Assembly: GCF_030563405.1 (NCBI RefSeq)
Contig: NZ_CP130748.1
Location: forward strand, 868,001-932,000
DNA length: 64,000 nt
Direction: 5' to 3'
From: Vibrio sp. SNU_ST1
GTDB taxonomy: Bacteria > Pseudomonadota > Gammaproteobacteria > Enterobacterales > Vibrionaceae
Shown here: piece after piece, positions 11,342-19,576 of the stretch
How the letters are laid out: each line of letters starts with the position of its first letter
Numbering within the stretch: position 1 is the stretch's first letter
Program-made: the position numbers and the translations under genes
Notes under the pieces: model-generated
Database searches by the model: none
Told to the model about the DNA's origin: nothing
Seen by the model: only the letters and a program-made list of their open reading frames with translations

Positions 11342-11893
11342 ATGAACAAGAAGATTTTATTCATTCCATTGATTGCGTTCATGGTTCTAGCTGGAATCTT
11401 CGCGACTCAATTGATGCGTAACCAGTCGGGTGATGACCCGACTAAACTTGAATCTGTATTGATTGGTAAGCCAGTACCTGAGTTCGGTTTAGAAGACTTA
11501 GAGCAACCGGGTAAGTTTCATGACCAAGCTATCTTTAAAGGTGAACCATTACTTCTTAATGTGTGGGCGACTTGGTGTCCTACTTGTTATGCAGAGCACT
11601 CTTACTTGAATAAGTTAGCGGGTCAAGGCGTTAAGATTATTGGTCTTAACTACAAAGATGATCGCAATAAAGCGGTTGGTTGGTTAAAAGAGTTGGGCAA
11701 TCCATACTTGATCAGCCTGTTCGATGGTAATGGCATGTTAGGCCTTGACCTTGGGGTGTATGGCGCTCCAGAGACTTTCCTCATTGATGCTAACGGCGTA
11801 GTTCGTTACCGCCATGTTGGTGACGTGAACCCAACTAACTGGGCATCGACGCTGGAGCCGATGTACCAAGAGTTGTTGGAGGAAGCGAAATGA
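11342..11893 (+). CDS. ccmG: Thiol:disulfide interchange protein CcmG/DsbE
   Basis: A membrane-anchored thioredoxin-fold protein that keeps apocytochrome or CcmH thiols reduced in the periplasm. It has 183 residues, an N-terminal signal anchor (about 4-23) and the active site WCPTC with Cys79 and Cys82. The family-specific GVYGAPETFLID cis-Pro loop is present. It overlaps ccmH by four bases. Confidence 0.96.
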   Translation: MNKKILFIPLIAFMVLAGIFATQLMRNQSGDDPTKLESVLIGKPVPEFGLEDLEQPGKFHDQAIFKGEPLLLNVWATWCPTCYAEHSYLNKLAGQGVKIIGLNYKDDRNKAVGWLKELGNPYLISLFDGNGMLGLDLGVYGAPETFLIDANGVVRYRHVGDVNPTNWASTLEPMYQELLEEAK

Positions 11894-12378
11894 TTAGAAA
11901 GGCACTGATAACTCTATTCGCTACGTTTGCAATCTCAACGACTGTTTCTGCTGCGCCTATCGAATTTCATGAATTTGATACAGTTGATCAAGAGCAGCAG
12001 TTCAAAGAGCTAAGCAACACGCTGCGTTGCCCTAAATGTCAGAACAACACCATTGGTGATTCGAACGCAGAACTTGCAGTTGATTTACGCCAAAAAGTGT
12101 ATGAAATGACAAAAGATGGCAAGTCGAAGCAAGACATCATTGATTACATGATTGCTCGCTACGGTAACTTTGTTACTTACAACCCACCACTCACATTAGC
12201 AACATCAATCCTTTGGGTTGGTCCGTTTGCGGTAGTCGTGTTTGGTTTCGGTTTGATCATTTTACGAAGCCGAAAGTCAAAGTCGAAAGCAGTAGAGTCA
12301 GATAAAGACTGGGATGCAGACAAAGAAGCTCGTTTAAAAGCGTTACTCGATGAAGAGAACGACGGAGATAAGAAGTAA
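11890..12378 (+). CDS. ccmH: Cytochrome c maturation protein CcmH (short, thiol-reducing form)
   Basis: A 162-residue periplasmic membrane-anchored thiol oxidoreductase with a cleavable-looking signal sequence (to about residue 21), the LRCPKCQ motif (Cys47, Cys50) and one membrane helix (about 102-122). It corresponds to the N-terminal half of the E. coli CcmH. The C-terminal TPR half is encoded separately as ccmI, whose ATG overlaps the ccmH stop by one base. Confidence 0.95.
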   Translation: MIRKALITLFATFAISTTVSAAPIEFHEFDTVDQEQQFKELSNTLRCPKCQNNTIGDSNAELAVDLRQKVYEMTKDGKSKQDIIDYMIARYGNFVTYNPPLTLATSILWVGPFAVVVFGFGLIILRSRKSKSKAVESDKDWDADKEARLKALLDEENDGDKK

Positions 12379-13598
12379 TGACTCTATTTTGGATTTCTAC
12401 CATTATCCTTTCGCTAGCAGCAATTTTCTTAATTGTTCTGCCCTTCATTAATAAGAAGGCGAACAATGATGAAATGCTTCGCGACGAGTTGAACAAAGCA
12501 TTCTATAAAGATCGTCTCGTTGAGCTCGAAGTAGAAGCAGAAGAAGGTCTTGTTGATAACCAACAAGAGCTGATCGCTGATTTGAAACAGTCTCTACTTG
12601 ATGATGTACCTGCGCAGAAAGAGATGAAGAAGACCCAAATCTCAACATTGGGCGTCGTAGTACCATCTATTGTCCTAGTCGTGGTTGTTACTTACGGTAT
12701 GTACTTTCAGTTTGGTGCTCTGGATAAAGTCCAACACTGGCAAGAAGTGAGTTCAAACCTTCCTGAGTTGTCTAAAAAGCTAATGTCATCGGAAGGTGGT
12801 GCATTAACGGATGATGAACTAGAAGATTTGACTCTGGCACTTCGTACTCGTCTGCACTATCAACCAAAAGATTCGACAGGTTGGTTACTATTAGGTCGTA
12901 TTGCATTGGCTAACCGCGATGCTGAAACTGCGAAAGATTCGATGCAAAGGGCTTACAAGCTTGAGCCAAAGAATGAAGATGTTCAGCTAGGCTTTGCACA
13001 AGCATTGATGCTTTCACCTGATGAAGCAGATCAAAATCAAGCGCGTTTGATTTTAAGTCGTTTGATTCAAAACGACTATGTTGATCTTCGAGTCTTCTCA
13101 TTGTTAGCGTTCGATGCGTTTGAGCGTCAAGACTACCTAGGTGCTGTTAAGTACTGGAGCATCATGCAACAGATGATTGGTCCACAAGATAGTCGCTATG
13201 AAATGTTGTCGCGCAGTATCGAAAGTGCACAGAAGAAAATGGGTAATGCTATGGGCGTTGACCAAGGTAAAACTGTTGCTGTAACGCTTGAGCTATCTGG
13301 TGATGTGAATGCTGCCCCTAGTTCAGTGTTAGTTGTATCAGTGCACAGAGCAGACGGTTCACCAATGCCGATTGCTGCCGCTCGTTATCCGCTAGGAACT
13401 TTCCCTCGTACTGTCGTTCTTGATGATGGCAACAGCATGTTGGAAGGACAGAAACTGTCCAGCCTTGAAACTCTAATGGTTAGAGCTAGGCTTGATACAG
13501 ATGGCAACGTTTCAACTCGCGACGGTGATTGGTACGGTGAAAGTGAAGTGGTTGAACTCGGTGAGCCTGTCACTATCGATATCAATAAGCAATATTAA
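12378..13598 (+). CDS. ccmI: Cytochrome c maturation protein CcmI
   Basis: An apocytochrome c chaperone of 406 residues that presents the heme-binding site to the CcmF/H ligase. It has two N-terminal membrane helices (about 3-22 and 92-112) around a short cytoplasmic leucine-zipper-like loop. TPR repeats follow (about 150-270, for example GWLLLGRIALANRDAETAKDS), then a C-terminal beta-rich domain. It is the last gene of the operon; a strong terminator lies 70 bases downstream. Confidence 0.94.
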   Translation: MTLFWISTIILSLAAIFLIVLPFINKKANNDEMLRDELNKAFYKDRLVELEVEAEEGLVDNQQELIADLKQSLLDDVPAQKEMKKTQISTLGVVVPSIVLVVVVTYGMYFQFGALDKVQHWQEVSSNLPELSKKLMSSEGGALTDDELEDLTLALRTRLHYQPKDSTGWLLLGRIALANRDAETAKDSMQRAYKLEPKNEDVQLGFAQALMLSPDEADQNQARLILSRLIQNDYVDLRVFSLLAFDAFERQDYLGAVKYWSIMQQMIGPQDSRYEMLSRSIESAQKKMGNAMGVDQGKTVAVTLELSGDVNAAPSSVLVVSVHRADGSPMPIAAARYPLGTFPRTVVLDDGNSMLEGQKLSSLETLMVRARLDTDGNVSTRDGDWYGESEVVELGEPVTIDINKQY

Positions 13599-13668
13599 TC
13601 ATTACTTTACATAGGTGTTAGCTATTCCGATTTATTGAAAAACGGTATAGACTTACGCAACCAATTGA

Positions 13669-13692
13669 GGCCAGCGATTGCTGGCCTTTTTT
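13669..13692 (+). terminator. Terminator after the ccm operon
   Basis: A stem GGCCAGC/GCTGGCC with a GATT loop and six T. It sits only 25 bases before the mlaA start, so the mlaA promoter must lie at or upstream of it, or inside the ccmI-mlaA gap. Confidence 0.92.
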
Positions 13693-13716
13693 ATTATTCC
13701 TTATGGAAAAGGTGAT

Positions 13717-14502
13717 ATGTCTATCAGTGTTTTAAGACTTTCGAGTTTACTCTTCATCGCAAGCTTAACGGTAGGTTGTTCGAGCGTACCAGATGAAAGC
13801 AATGGCGGTGATAACCTCGAAACCTCTGAATATGTAGCAGAGTCCCACCCGAACGACCCTTTTGAAGGTTTCAACCGAGCGATGTGGGATATCAACTACG
13901 AGTACCTCGATCCTTATTTGGTTCGACCTGTTTCTCTTGCCTATGTTGACTATACCCCTGTACCAATTCGCTCTGGTATTTCCAATTTTTTAGCTAACTT
14001 AGATGAGCCATCAAGTATGCTCAATAATCTCATTATGGGTAATGGTGGGAAAGCGCTTGATCATTTCAATCGTTTTTGGATTAACTCTACCTTTGGTCTT
14101 CTTGGTCTGATTGATATTGCTAGCGAAGCGGGGATCACCAAATATGACGAAAAGTCGTTTTCTGATGCGATTGGTCATTATGGGGTAGGGAATGGACCGT
14201 ATTTTATGCTGCCGGGATATGGCCCTGTGACGACTCGACAAGTAACAGAGCAAGTGGATAGCTTATATGTACCTTTGTCTCTGTTTACCTTTTGGGCAAA
14301 GTTAGGGAAGTGGGCCTTTGAAGGTATGGAAACACGTGCTCAGTTGGCCTCGCAAGAAGCCTTATTAGATGACTCTCCAGACCCATATGCTTTGACTCGT
14401 GATATTTACATCCAACGTCAAGATTTCAAAGCTGAGGTTGAGCCTGAAGAGGTTGACCTTGAGGAAGAAGATTTCATTGATGAGTATCTCGAAGATTACT
14501 AG
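13717..14502 (+). CDS. mlaA: MlaA/VacJ outer-membrane phospholipid-removal lipoprotein
   Basis: MlaA sits with porins in the outer membrane and extracts mislocalised phospholipid from the outer leaflet for the Mla pathway. The start at 13717 gives a lipoprotein signal ending LTVGC (lipidated Cys21) and has an AAAGGTGAT ribosome site; the upstream in-frame codons from 13678 lie inside the terminator. It has 261 residues. Family landmarks are DPFEGFNRAMWDINYEYLDPY, SNFLANLDEPSSMLNNLI and GPYFMLPGYGPVTTRQ. The tail after residue ~235 is strongly acidic. Confidence 0.96.
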   Translation: MSISVLRLSSLLFIASLTVGCSSVPDESNGGDNLETSEYVAESHPNDPFEGFNRAMWDINYEYLDPYLVRPVSLAYVDYTPVPIRSGISNFLANLDEPSSMLNNLIMGNGGKALDHFNRFWINSTFGLLGLIDIASEAGITKYDEKSFSDAIGHYGVGNGPYFMLPGYGPVTTRQVTEQVDSLYVPLSLFTFWAKLGKWAFEGMETRAQLASQEALLDDSPDPYALTRDIYIQRQDFKAEVEPEEVDLEEEDFIDEYLEDY

Positions 14503-14531
14503 AGACAAAGTTTAGATAAGCAGATAGAGAA

Positions 14532-14564
14532 AGGCTCGATGTTAATTCAACATCGAGCCTTTTT
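14532..14564. terminator. Terminator between mlaA and the first fadL
   Basis: A 12-base-pair stem AGGCTCGATGTT/AACATCGAGCCT with an AATTC loop. A T-run follows on the plus strand; the minus-strand run is weaker. It probably ends both convergent transcripts. Confidence 0.85.
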
Positions 14565-14623
14565 AATGCTTTCTACTTTTCTACTTTTCGGTAAGAAGGC
14601 AAGTAGATAATTAGGTAACTAGT

Positions 14624-15910
14624 TTAGAAGCAGTAGTTGGCTTGGATACCGACTAACCAGATGCTGCCTGAAACTTCGCCTTCGAAACTACCACCAAAGT
14701 AATCTGCTTTTGGATCTTTTTCATGCATTTTCGCGTCTTTCGCTAGAATGTAAGTGAAGCCAGCATCCAGAGTTAGCTGCTCAGACCATTGGTAGCCCGC
14801 ACCAATACTTAACCAAGTGCGGTCTGTTTCTGGGATCGTCGCAGTACGATGCTCTTCGCTTACCGCTGAAGTATCGTAGGCAATACCAGAACGTAGTGCT
14901 AGTTTAGGTGTCATTTGGTAAGTAGTACCGATTGCAAAACGGTAGTTGTCTTCCCAGTTCTCTTGCTTGATCTCTACGCTTTTTTCACCAGGGAAATCAG
15001 CAACAAGCTCTTTAAAGCTGCTCCAGTTCGTCCAGTTAATACTTGCGTGAACCGCTACAGTGTCTGTCAGTTGGTGGAAGCTAGCAAGTTCAGCTGTTGC
15101 CGGAAGAGCGAGATCCATTGAACCACTTTTGTGTGCTTCTGGGTTTTTAGGGTTGAAACCAAAACCTTTAGCGTAACCTTCTAGAGTTAGATCTACTTCT
15201 GATTTGTAGGTGAAGCCTAGGCGGTTGTCTTCATTAATATCCCAAGCGGTACCAACTTGCCAGCCCCATGCCTTGTCATCACCTTCCATGTATTTCAAAG
15301 AGGTACCAGACTTCACTGGAATAAGAGAGTTTTTAGTTGATACTGCACCAAAACTACCTTCAGCTATGATGTAACGTATGCCACCACCAATAGAAACACT
15401 CTCTAGTACTTGATATGCAGCGTTCAAGTTCAGCTCCATAGTAGTCACACTTGCTTCGTTACCATGGTTTGCACCGCCGAAGTCTTTACCCAGGTCCGTA
15501 GCCATGCCGTAGTTAGTACCAGCAGCAAAGCCTAACGCAAATTTTTCGTTGTACTTATGAGAAACATAAAAGTTCGGAATAAAAGCACTGTGCGCGAAGT
15601 CACTAGAGTTAGATGTTGTTTTTCCGCGAGGAGTTGTAGAAGTTCCTTCAATATCAATGTTTGGGTCTACGTAGATACCACCAACAGAAACCTGTGTGCC
15701 CTCTAGGTAAGTCAGCATAGCAGGGTTACGCCATTGCGCGTCTGCACCGTCAGCCATTGCTGCTTCACCAGCGTAAGCACGGCCTAAGCCTGTTGCTGAG
15801 TATTCTGCTAGTTGAAAACCTGCCGCGTTAGTTACGGTAGAAGTCGAAAGTAATCCAACTGCCACTGCAGCAGATAGAAGAGTTTTATTCATTTTCATTA
15901 TTATGTTCAC
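14624..15910 (-). CDS. FadL-family outer-membrane transporter (paralogue 1)
   Basis: A 14-stranded beta-barrel for uptake of long-chain fatty acids or other hydrophobic compounds. It has 428 residues, a signal peptide ending TNA before AGFQLAEYSATGLGRAYAGEAA (the family N-terminal hatch), the NPA-type motif (WRNPAML) and a C-terminal aromatic residue for barrel assembly (final Phe). An alternative start is 15898. It lies beside a second fadL in tandem, with about 280 bases between and a terminator after the upstream copy, so it has its own promoter. I see no good FadR box upstream. Substrate unknown. Confidence 0.93.
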   Translation of the reverse strand: MNIIMKMNKTLLSAAVAVGLLSTSTVTNAAGFQLAEYSATGLGRAYAGEAAMADGADAQWRNPAMLTYLEGTQVSVGGIYVDPNIDIEGTSTTPRGKTTSNSSDFAHSAFIPNFYVSHKYNEKFALGFAAGTNYGMATDLGKDFGGANHGNEASVTTMELNLNAAYQVLESVSIGGGIRYIIAEGSFGAVSTKNSLIPVKSGTSLKYMEGDDKAWGWQVGTAWDINEDNRLGFTYKSEVDLTLEGYAKGFGFNPKNPEAHKSGSMDLALPATAELASFHQLTDTVAVHASINWTNWSSFKELVADFPGEKSVEIKQENWEDNYRFAIGTTYQMTPKLALRSGIAYDTSAVSEEHRTATIPETDRTWLSIGAGYQWSEQLTLDAGFTYILAKDAKMHEKDPKADYFGGSFEGEVSGSIWLVGIQANYCF

Positions 15911-16194
15911 TGAATCATAAGTATTTAGTGGCGTGATTTTACTTTTAGAGTTATTACTTTAAAAATGAAATTCGAATAAAACAGTGTTTTAGGGATTAAA
16001 TGAGCAAATGTGTTTAATTATTAGAGAAATCATCTAAATGTTTCGGCTGTGTTGCGAAGTTTGAGCGTACACCTGTAGTCATATATTTGCTCTGCAGGCT
16101 ACAGTTGTAAGCTTAAATTTAGGTTGGTCAGTGGTTTAGGAAAGCAAAAAAGGGTCGCACAATGCGACCCTTTGGGATTATAGCTAACTTTATA
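15911..16194. other. Spacer between the two fadL genes
   Basis: AT-rich region holding the terminator of the upstream fadL and, presumably, the promoter of the downstream one. No open frame with a ribosome site and no FadR-like 17-mer were recognised. Confidence 0.5.
16145..16173 (-). terminator. Terminator of the second fadL gene
   Basis: Read on the minus strand, stem AAAGGGTCGCA/TGCGACCCTTT with a TTG loop is followed by T residues. It ends transcription from 17448. Confidence 0.9.
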
Positions 16195-17448
16195 TTAGAA
16201 GCTGCGGCTGTACTGAAGACCTAATAGGATTGCATCAGCATGTGTCGTCGCTGTTAGTGGCGTACCTGAAGAGGTTTCTGAAACCTTCACATCGTCACCT
16301 AACAAGTATGTAAAGCCGAAGTCTACATTTGAAGCGGTATCAATGTGGTAAGTGAAACCAGCAGAGAACCACTGACGGTCAGAATCTGGAACAGAAATAG
16401 ACGTTAGTTCGTCTTGTGCACTGGTGTCATACATGTAACCGGTACGTAGTGTCCACGTATCGTTTAGGTAGTAAGTACCACCAATTGCGTAGTGCCAGCC
16501 ATCTTGCCATTTGTATTCTTTATTGTAAGCGCCTTTGATCGCACCTTGAGATAGGTTTTGGAATTCGATCTGGTCGAAGTCACCCCAGCCGATCCACTGT
16601 ACAGAGTAGTGAACTGCGAACTTAGTATCTTCAATTTTGTGGAAACCAGAGAACTCAGCAATGTCTGGTAGTGGTAGCGTGATTTCTTGGCCTTTGTCAT
16701 CTTTAGCGGTGATTTCAGGGCTGTAACGGTACGCTAGACCAAAACGGTTGTTTTCATCTAGTTCATAAACAGTACCAACGTTAAAGCCAACAGCCCAGCC
16801 ATCAGCTTTGTCGACGTTTAATAAAGGAGTCCCTGCCGGTGGAATACCCTTAGATGGTGCTCCTTTACCAAAACCAGCACCAGCGGTACGTTTCATCGTA
16901 CCTTGACCGTAAATAAGGTCTAGGCCTGCACCGAAGCTCCACTGGTCGTCTAGTCGGTAAGAACCTGCAAGACCAAAGTTAATGCTCTTAACATCCGTTA
17001 AGCCACCGTATTCAGAAGCAGGGTAGCTGTCTTCAAACTCTGTTTTAGTACCGAAGTTTGAGTAAGCATTGATACCCCAAGCAAATTTATCATTTACTGG
17101 AACGATTAAGTGGATGTTAGGCGCGATAGATGTGTCACCTACATCGTCAGTGTTATTTACCGGAACTTTGCCACCAACGTAGTTAACGTCGTTGACTTCA
17201 ATCATTGAAGTGATGCTTTCAAAACCAAGAGATAGCTCAGTTTTATCAAATAGTGCCATTGCTGCAGGGTTACGTGCCATGACTGACGCGTTATCTGCGA
17301 TTACTGCATCACCAGCGAAAGCACGGCCGATGCCGGTTGCTGATTGTGCGTTAAGTTGGAAACCTGCTGCCATCGCTTGCGAAGACGCCAGTGTAATTGT
17401 TACTGCTAAAAGAGACTTTTTAAACAGACGCGTGTTGTTGGTAGTCAT
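16195..17448 (-). CDS. fadL: Long-chain fatty acid outer-membrane transporter FadL (paralogue 2)
   Basis: A FadL barrel of 417 residues with a signal peptide ending AMA before AGFQLNAQSATGIGRAFAGDAV. The hatch motif, NPAAMA and a C-terminal Phe (YSRSF) are present. It is related to, but clearly diverged from, the neighbouring paralogue. An AGGA ribosome site eight bases before the ATG supports the start. A good 17-base FadR-like operator lies about 90 bases upstream over the probable promoter, so this copy is the likelier FadR-controlled fatty-acid transporter. Confidence 0.94.
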   Translation of the reverse strand: MTTNNTRLFKKSLLAVTITLASSQAMAAGFQLNAQSATGIGRAFAGDAVIADNASVMARNPAAMALFDKTELSLGFESITSMIEVNDVNYVGGKVPVNNTDDVGDTSIAPNIHLIVPVNDKFAWGINAYSNFGTKTEFEDSYPASEYGGLTDVKSINFGLAGSYRLDDQWSFGAGLDLIYGQGTMKRTAGAGFGKGAPSKGIPPAGTPLLNVDKADGWAVGFNVGTVYELDENNRFGLAYRYSPEITAKDDKGQEITLPLPDIAEFSGFHKIEDTKFAVHYSVQWIGWGDFDQIEFQNLSQGAIKGAYNKEYKWQDGWHYAIGGTYYLNDTWTLRTGYMYDTSAQDELTSISVPDSDRQWFSAGFTYHIDTASNVDFGFTYLLGDDVKVSETSSGTPLTATTHADAILLGLQYSRSF

Positions 17449-17527
17449 TCATTTATTCCTTTATATATCCGCCTCTACAGGGCGATTAATTTGAGCAATT
17501 GCTCAATGGTGGCTGATCCTATTCGGA

Positions 17528-17555
17528 AGTATACGATATACAAATCCGACCATTG
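17528..17555 (-). promoter_or_regulatory. FadR-like operator and promoter of fadL
   Basis: On the minus strand, 17555-17539 reads CAATGGTCGGATTTGTA, which matches 12 of 17 positions of the enterobacterial FadR consensus AACTGGTCGGACCTGTT. A TATACT -10 element (17533-17528) follows, so the site covers the -35/spacer. This arrangement fits repression by FadR lifted by acyl-CoA. Confidence 0.6.
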
Positions 17556-17680
17556 GAAATTTTGAGGGTAAAATTATGGAAATGACGCCTATCTGGCACG
17601 AAAATGGAGAGAAATGCTGTTTTTTAGAGTTTTAACTCTAGATGTATTGGTGTGCTGAATGGTTTTGCGATTTATTGATA

Positions 17681-17724
17681 AATAAAGCCCAGCAATATCA
17701 GTGATATACTTGCTGGGCCTTTTG
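17681..17724 (-). terminator. Terminator after the DUF3379 gene
   Basis: A long imperfect stem built on GCCCAGCAA and its complement (17687-17718) is followed on the minus strand by TTTATTT. It lies about 25-60 bases past the stop at 17746. Confidence 0.82.
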
Positions 17725-17745
17725 TTACGGGGCTTTGAGAGCAAA

Positions 17746-18474
17746 CTAGCTCATTGGTTTGATCATTTTTGTCAGCTTTTCGGCGATTTTAGAGACATCC
17801 TCGCCATCTTCCCCTACAAGGATCAAACTGCTGCCATCGATCGGTGTTACCGAGCCTGACATGCCTTTTTCATCAAAGTCGATAGATTTGTCAGTCGGAA
17901 TTCCAGTTAAAAATAGAGTGACCTTGCCTTTTTCGCCTTGGAAAACCATGTGCATTGCGTTGGACTTGCCAAAACCACAGTGGTTCAGGTAGTAGACGTG
18001 GTAAGGGAAGGCTTCATCAAACTGGTAAGCAAACGGGTTCATTTTTGCGTTGATCTGTTGTGATGTAACTTGTTCGTCGATTGAACTAACAAAGCTCTTT
18101 TCATCAACAACATGTTTCATTGCGGTATCTACCAAGCTTGCTTGAGCTGGAGAGACCAACGCGTTGCCCCAGTTGACTTGACCAACCAATAAACCTGCAA
18201 CAAATGCCACAGAAGCAGCCATTGCCATCGCTCGTCGAGCAAACGTAGGTCTTACTACTTTGCTCTCTTCGCTTGAGGTTTGATTGAACAGGATACGATC
18301 TGCAAGATCGTCTGGTACATCCACATTCAATGCTGAATGGATCTGCTTATCAAGCGATAGTACATCGTCTAAGAAATTACTATTGGCTTCGCTATTCGCT
18401 GCTGCATCAATAATGTCTTGTGTACGTTGCTTAGGTTCCGACAATACACGACGACGAAATTCCAAATCATCCAT
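17746..18474 (-). CDS. DUF3379 membrane protein, probable anti-sigma factor
   Basis: A 242-residue protein with a cytoplasmic N-terminal part (1-80), one membrane helix (about 83-100, AMAMAASVAFVAGLLVG) and a periplasmic domain to the end. Its start overlaps the stop of the upstream ECF sigma gene by eight bases, which suggests coupled synthesis in a fixed ratio. No zinc-binding HxxxCxxC motif is seen, so it is not a ZAS-type anti-sigma. Anti-sigma function is inferred from topology and operon partner; the signal is unknown. The position between fadL and fadI hints at envelope or lipid sensing. Confidence 0.8.
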   Translation of the reverse strand: MDDLEFRRRVLSEPKQRTQDIIDAAANSEANSNFLDDVLSLDKQIHSALNVDVPDDLADRILFNQTSSEESKVVRPTFARRAMAMAASVAFVAGLLVGQVNWGNALVSPAQASLVDTAMKHVVDEKSFVSSIDEQVTSQQINAKMNPFAYQFDEAFPYHVYYLNHCGFGKSNAMHMVFQGEKGKVTLFLTGIPTDKSIDFDEKGMSGSVTPIDGSSLILVGEDGEDVSKIAEKLTKMIKPMS

Positions 18475-19030
18475 TATGTTGCCCCCTCTCTGCCTCTTCT
18501 GTATCCAGCATCTCTTTCAACTGATTTCGAGCTCTGAATAAACGTGTCATCACCGTATTTTTGTTAAGATCGAGAATATCGGCGATCTCATCACCACTAA
18601 AACCACCAATCACTTGTAAGAAGAGGGGTTCACGGTATTCGATTTCAAGTTTCATGATCTGCGCTTGCAACCATTGGTGTTGATGATGTGGGTCATCACT
18701 GATGCTAGCATCGTTACCATGATCGTCGATATCAACCAGATCAAATTGTTTGCGTTCAAAACGTCGAGCATTCTCGCGGCGCAAGATAGTAATCAGCCAT
18801 GACTTTGCGGCTTTTTCATCTTGTAGGCTATCGAGTGACTTCCATGCACGAAGGCAAGTTTCTTGAACTAAATCTTCGGCAATGCTTTTGTCTTTGCATA
18901 GCCAATAGGCATAGCGAAAGAGGTCACGATGATAGGCGCGTACGAGTGCTTCGTATTTTCTTTGTTTGTCCATATCAGAGTTGACCGGACGCTTGGCTGT
19001 TTTCTTTCCAAACATTTTTATTATTGACAC
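18467..19030 (-). CDS. ECF-type RNA polymerase sigma factor
   Basis: A sigma-70 family group 4 factor. Region 2 (RDLFRYAYWLCKDKSIAEDLVQETCLRAWKSLDSLQD) and region 4 (YREPLFLQVIGGFSGDEIADILDLNKNTVMTRLFRARNQL) are present, with no regions 1 or 3. I place the start at a GTG (19030), because a GGAGG ribosome site lies five bases before it, giving 187 residues. ATGs at 19042, 19015 and 18973 are alternatives. A perfect dyad lies just upstream (19053-19073). The two-gene unit is likely autoregulated, as is common in this class. Confidence 0.9.
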   Translation of the reverse strand: MSIIKMFGKKTAKRPVNSDMDKQRKYEALVRAYHRDLFRYAYWLCKDKSIAEDLVQETCLRAWKSLDSLQDEKAAKSWLITILRRENARRFERKQFDLVDIDDHGNDASISDDPHHQHQWLQAQIMKLEIEYREPLFLQVIGGFSGDEIADILDLNKNTVMTRLFRARNQLKEMLDTEEAERGQHNG

Positions 19031-19052
19031 ACGAGCCTCCATAATTGCTCTG

Positions 19053-19073
19053 CGTATAGCTGTCTTCTATACG
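19053..19073. promoter_or_regulatory. Perfect inverted repeat before the ECF sigma gene
   Basis: Seven-base arms CGTATAG/CTATACG separated by seven bases, centred about 33 bases before the proposed GTG start. It could be an operator or a 5' leader hairpin. It is also only about 120 bases from the predicted RNA start on the other strand. Confidence 0.55.
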
Positions 19074-19189
19074 TTGTGCTTCGTTTTATATGCTGTTTCG
19101 TTTTTAGGGCTAACGTCGGCAGGAAGTCGTAAAAATCACATTAAAATTGATCTACTTCAAAATTTAAGCCCTCGAAAGCGCTATAGTAC

Positions 19190-19358
19190 ACCTTGTCGTC
19201 TAGTTAGTCATTCGTGGCTAGCATGTTGAGCAAGACGACACTTCCTTTTGAAGGCTGACTTTACTTTCTCCTAATCAGGAAACTGATTATTTCAATTGGC
19301 GTTAAGTTAATTGCTTTATATACATTCCGACCACACAGTCTTGTGTGGTTTTTTTTTT
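19190..19358 (+). ncRNA. Candidate structured small RNA between the sigma gene and fadI
   Basis: The plus strand carries a row of hairpins with no gene in front. TGTCGTCT (19194-19201) pairs with AGACGACA (19233-19240). CCTT/AAGG follows at 19244-19254. TAATCAG-GAAA-CTGATTA (19272-19289) is a perfect stem with a GNRA-type loop. A textbook terminator (19330-19358) closes the series. A TATAGT sequence at 19182-19187 could be the -10 of its promoter, though the -35 is poor. The nearest plus-strand gene upstream is fadJ-distant mlaA, so the terminator must serve a local transcript. It could alternatively be a fadI leader attenuator. I do not recognise the family. Confidence 0.55.
19330..19358 (+). 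terminator. Rho-independent terminator of the RNA candidate
   Basis: Stem ACCACACA/TGTGTGGT with a GTCT loop followed by about ten T. It stands some 220 bases before the fadI start and has no protein gene upstream on this strand. Confidence 0.88.
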
Positions 19359-19360
19359 GC

Positions 19361-19576
19361 CTCAAGAAAACCATTCCTTACATAGCGATAACAGCTTTGC
19401 TTGCAATAGTTTAGTATCTTACGACAACCTTTCCCTCAAAAAGGTTCGCCTGAATGTTCAGTTAGATTTTCAAGCAGTGGGATACTCGTATCACGTTTAT
19501 TTAAACGCCTGTTTGATTTAATTAACAACTTGTTTACAATGCTTCAGGTCAGACCTCTTAACCTTAAGGAGAAACC
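19361..19576 (+). promoter_or_regulatory. fadI promoter region
   Basis: Non-coding. Best promoter: TTGATT (19513-19518), 16-base spacer, TACAAT (19535-19540), predicting a start near 19547 inside the FadR-like site. TAAGGAGA just before the ATG is the fadI ribosome site. Confidence 0.65.
19543..19559 (+). promoter_or_regulatory. FadR-like operator of fadIJ
   Basis: TTCAGGTCAGACCTCTT contains the core GGTCNGACC exactly and agrees at most positions with the FadR consensus. It covers the predicted transcription start, the usual position for FadR repression of beta-oxidation genes. Confidence 0.75.

Noticed and set aside
18966..19229. 87-codon plus-strand frame opposite the sigma gene
   Set aside because: Antisense to the sigma-factor coding region, without a ribosome site, and ends inside the RNA candidate.
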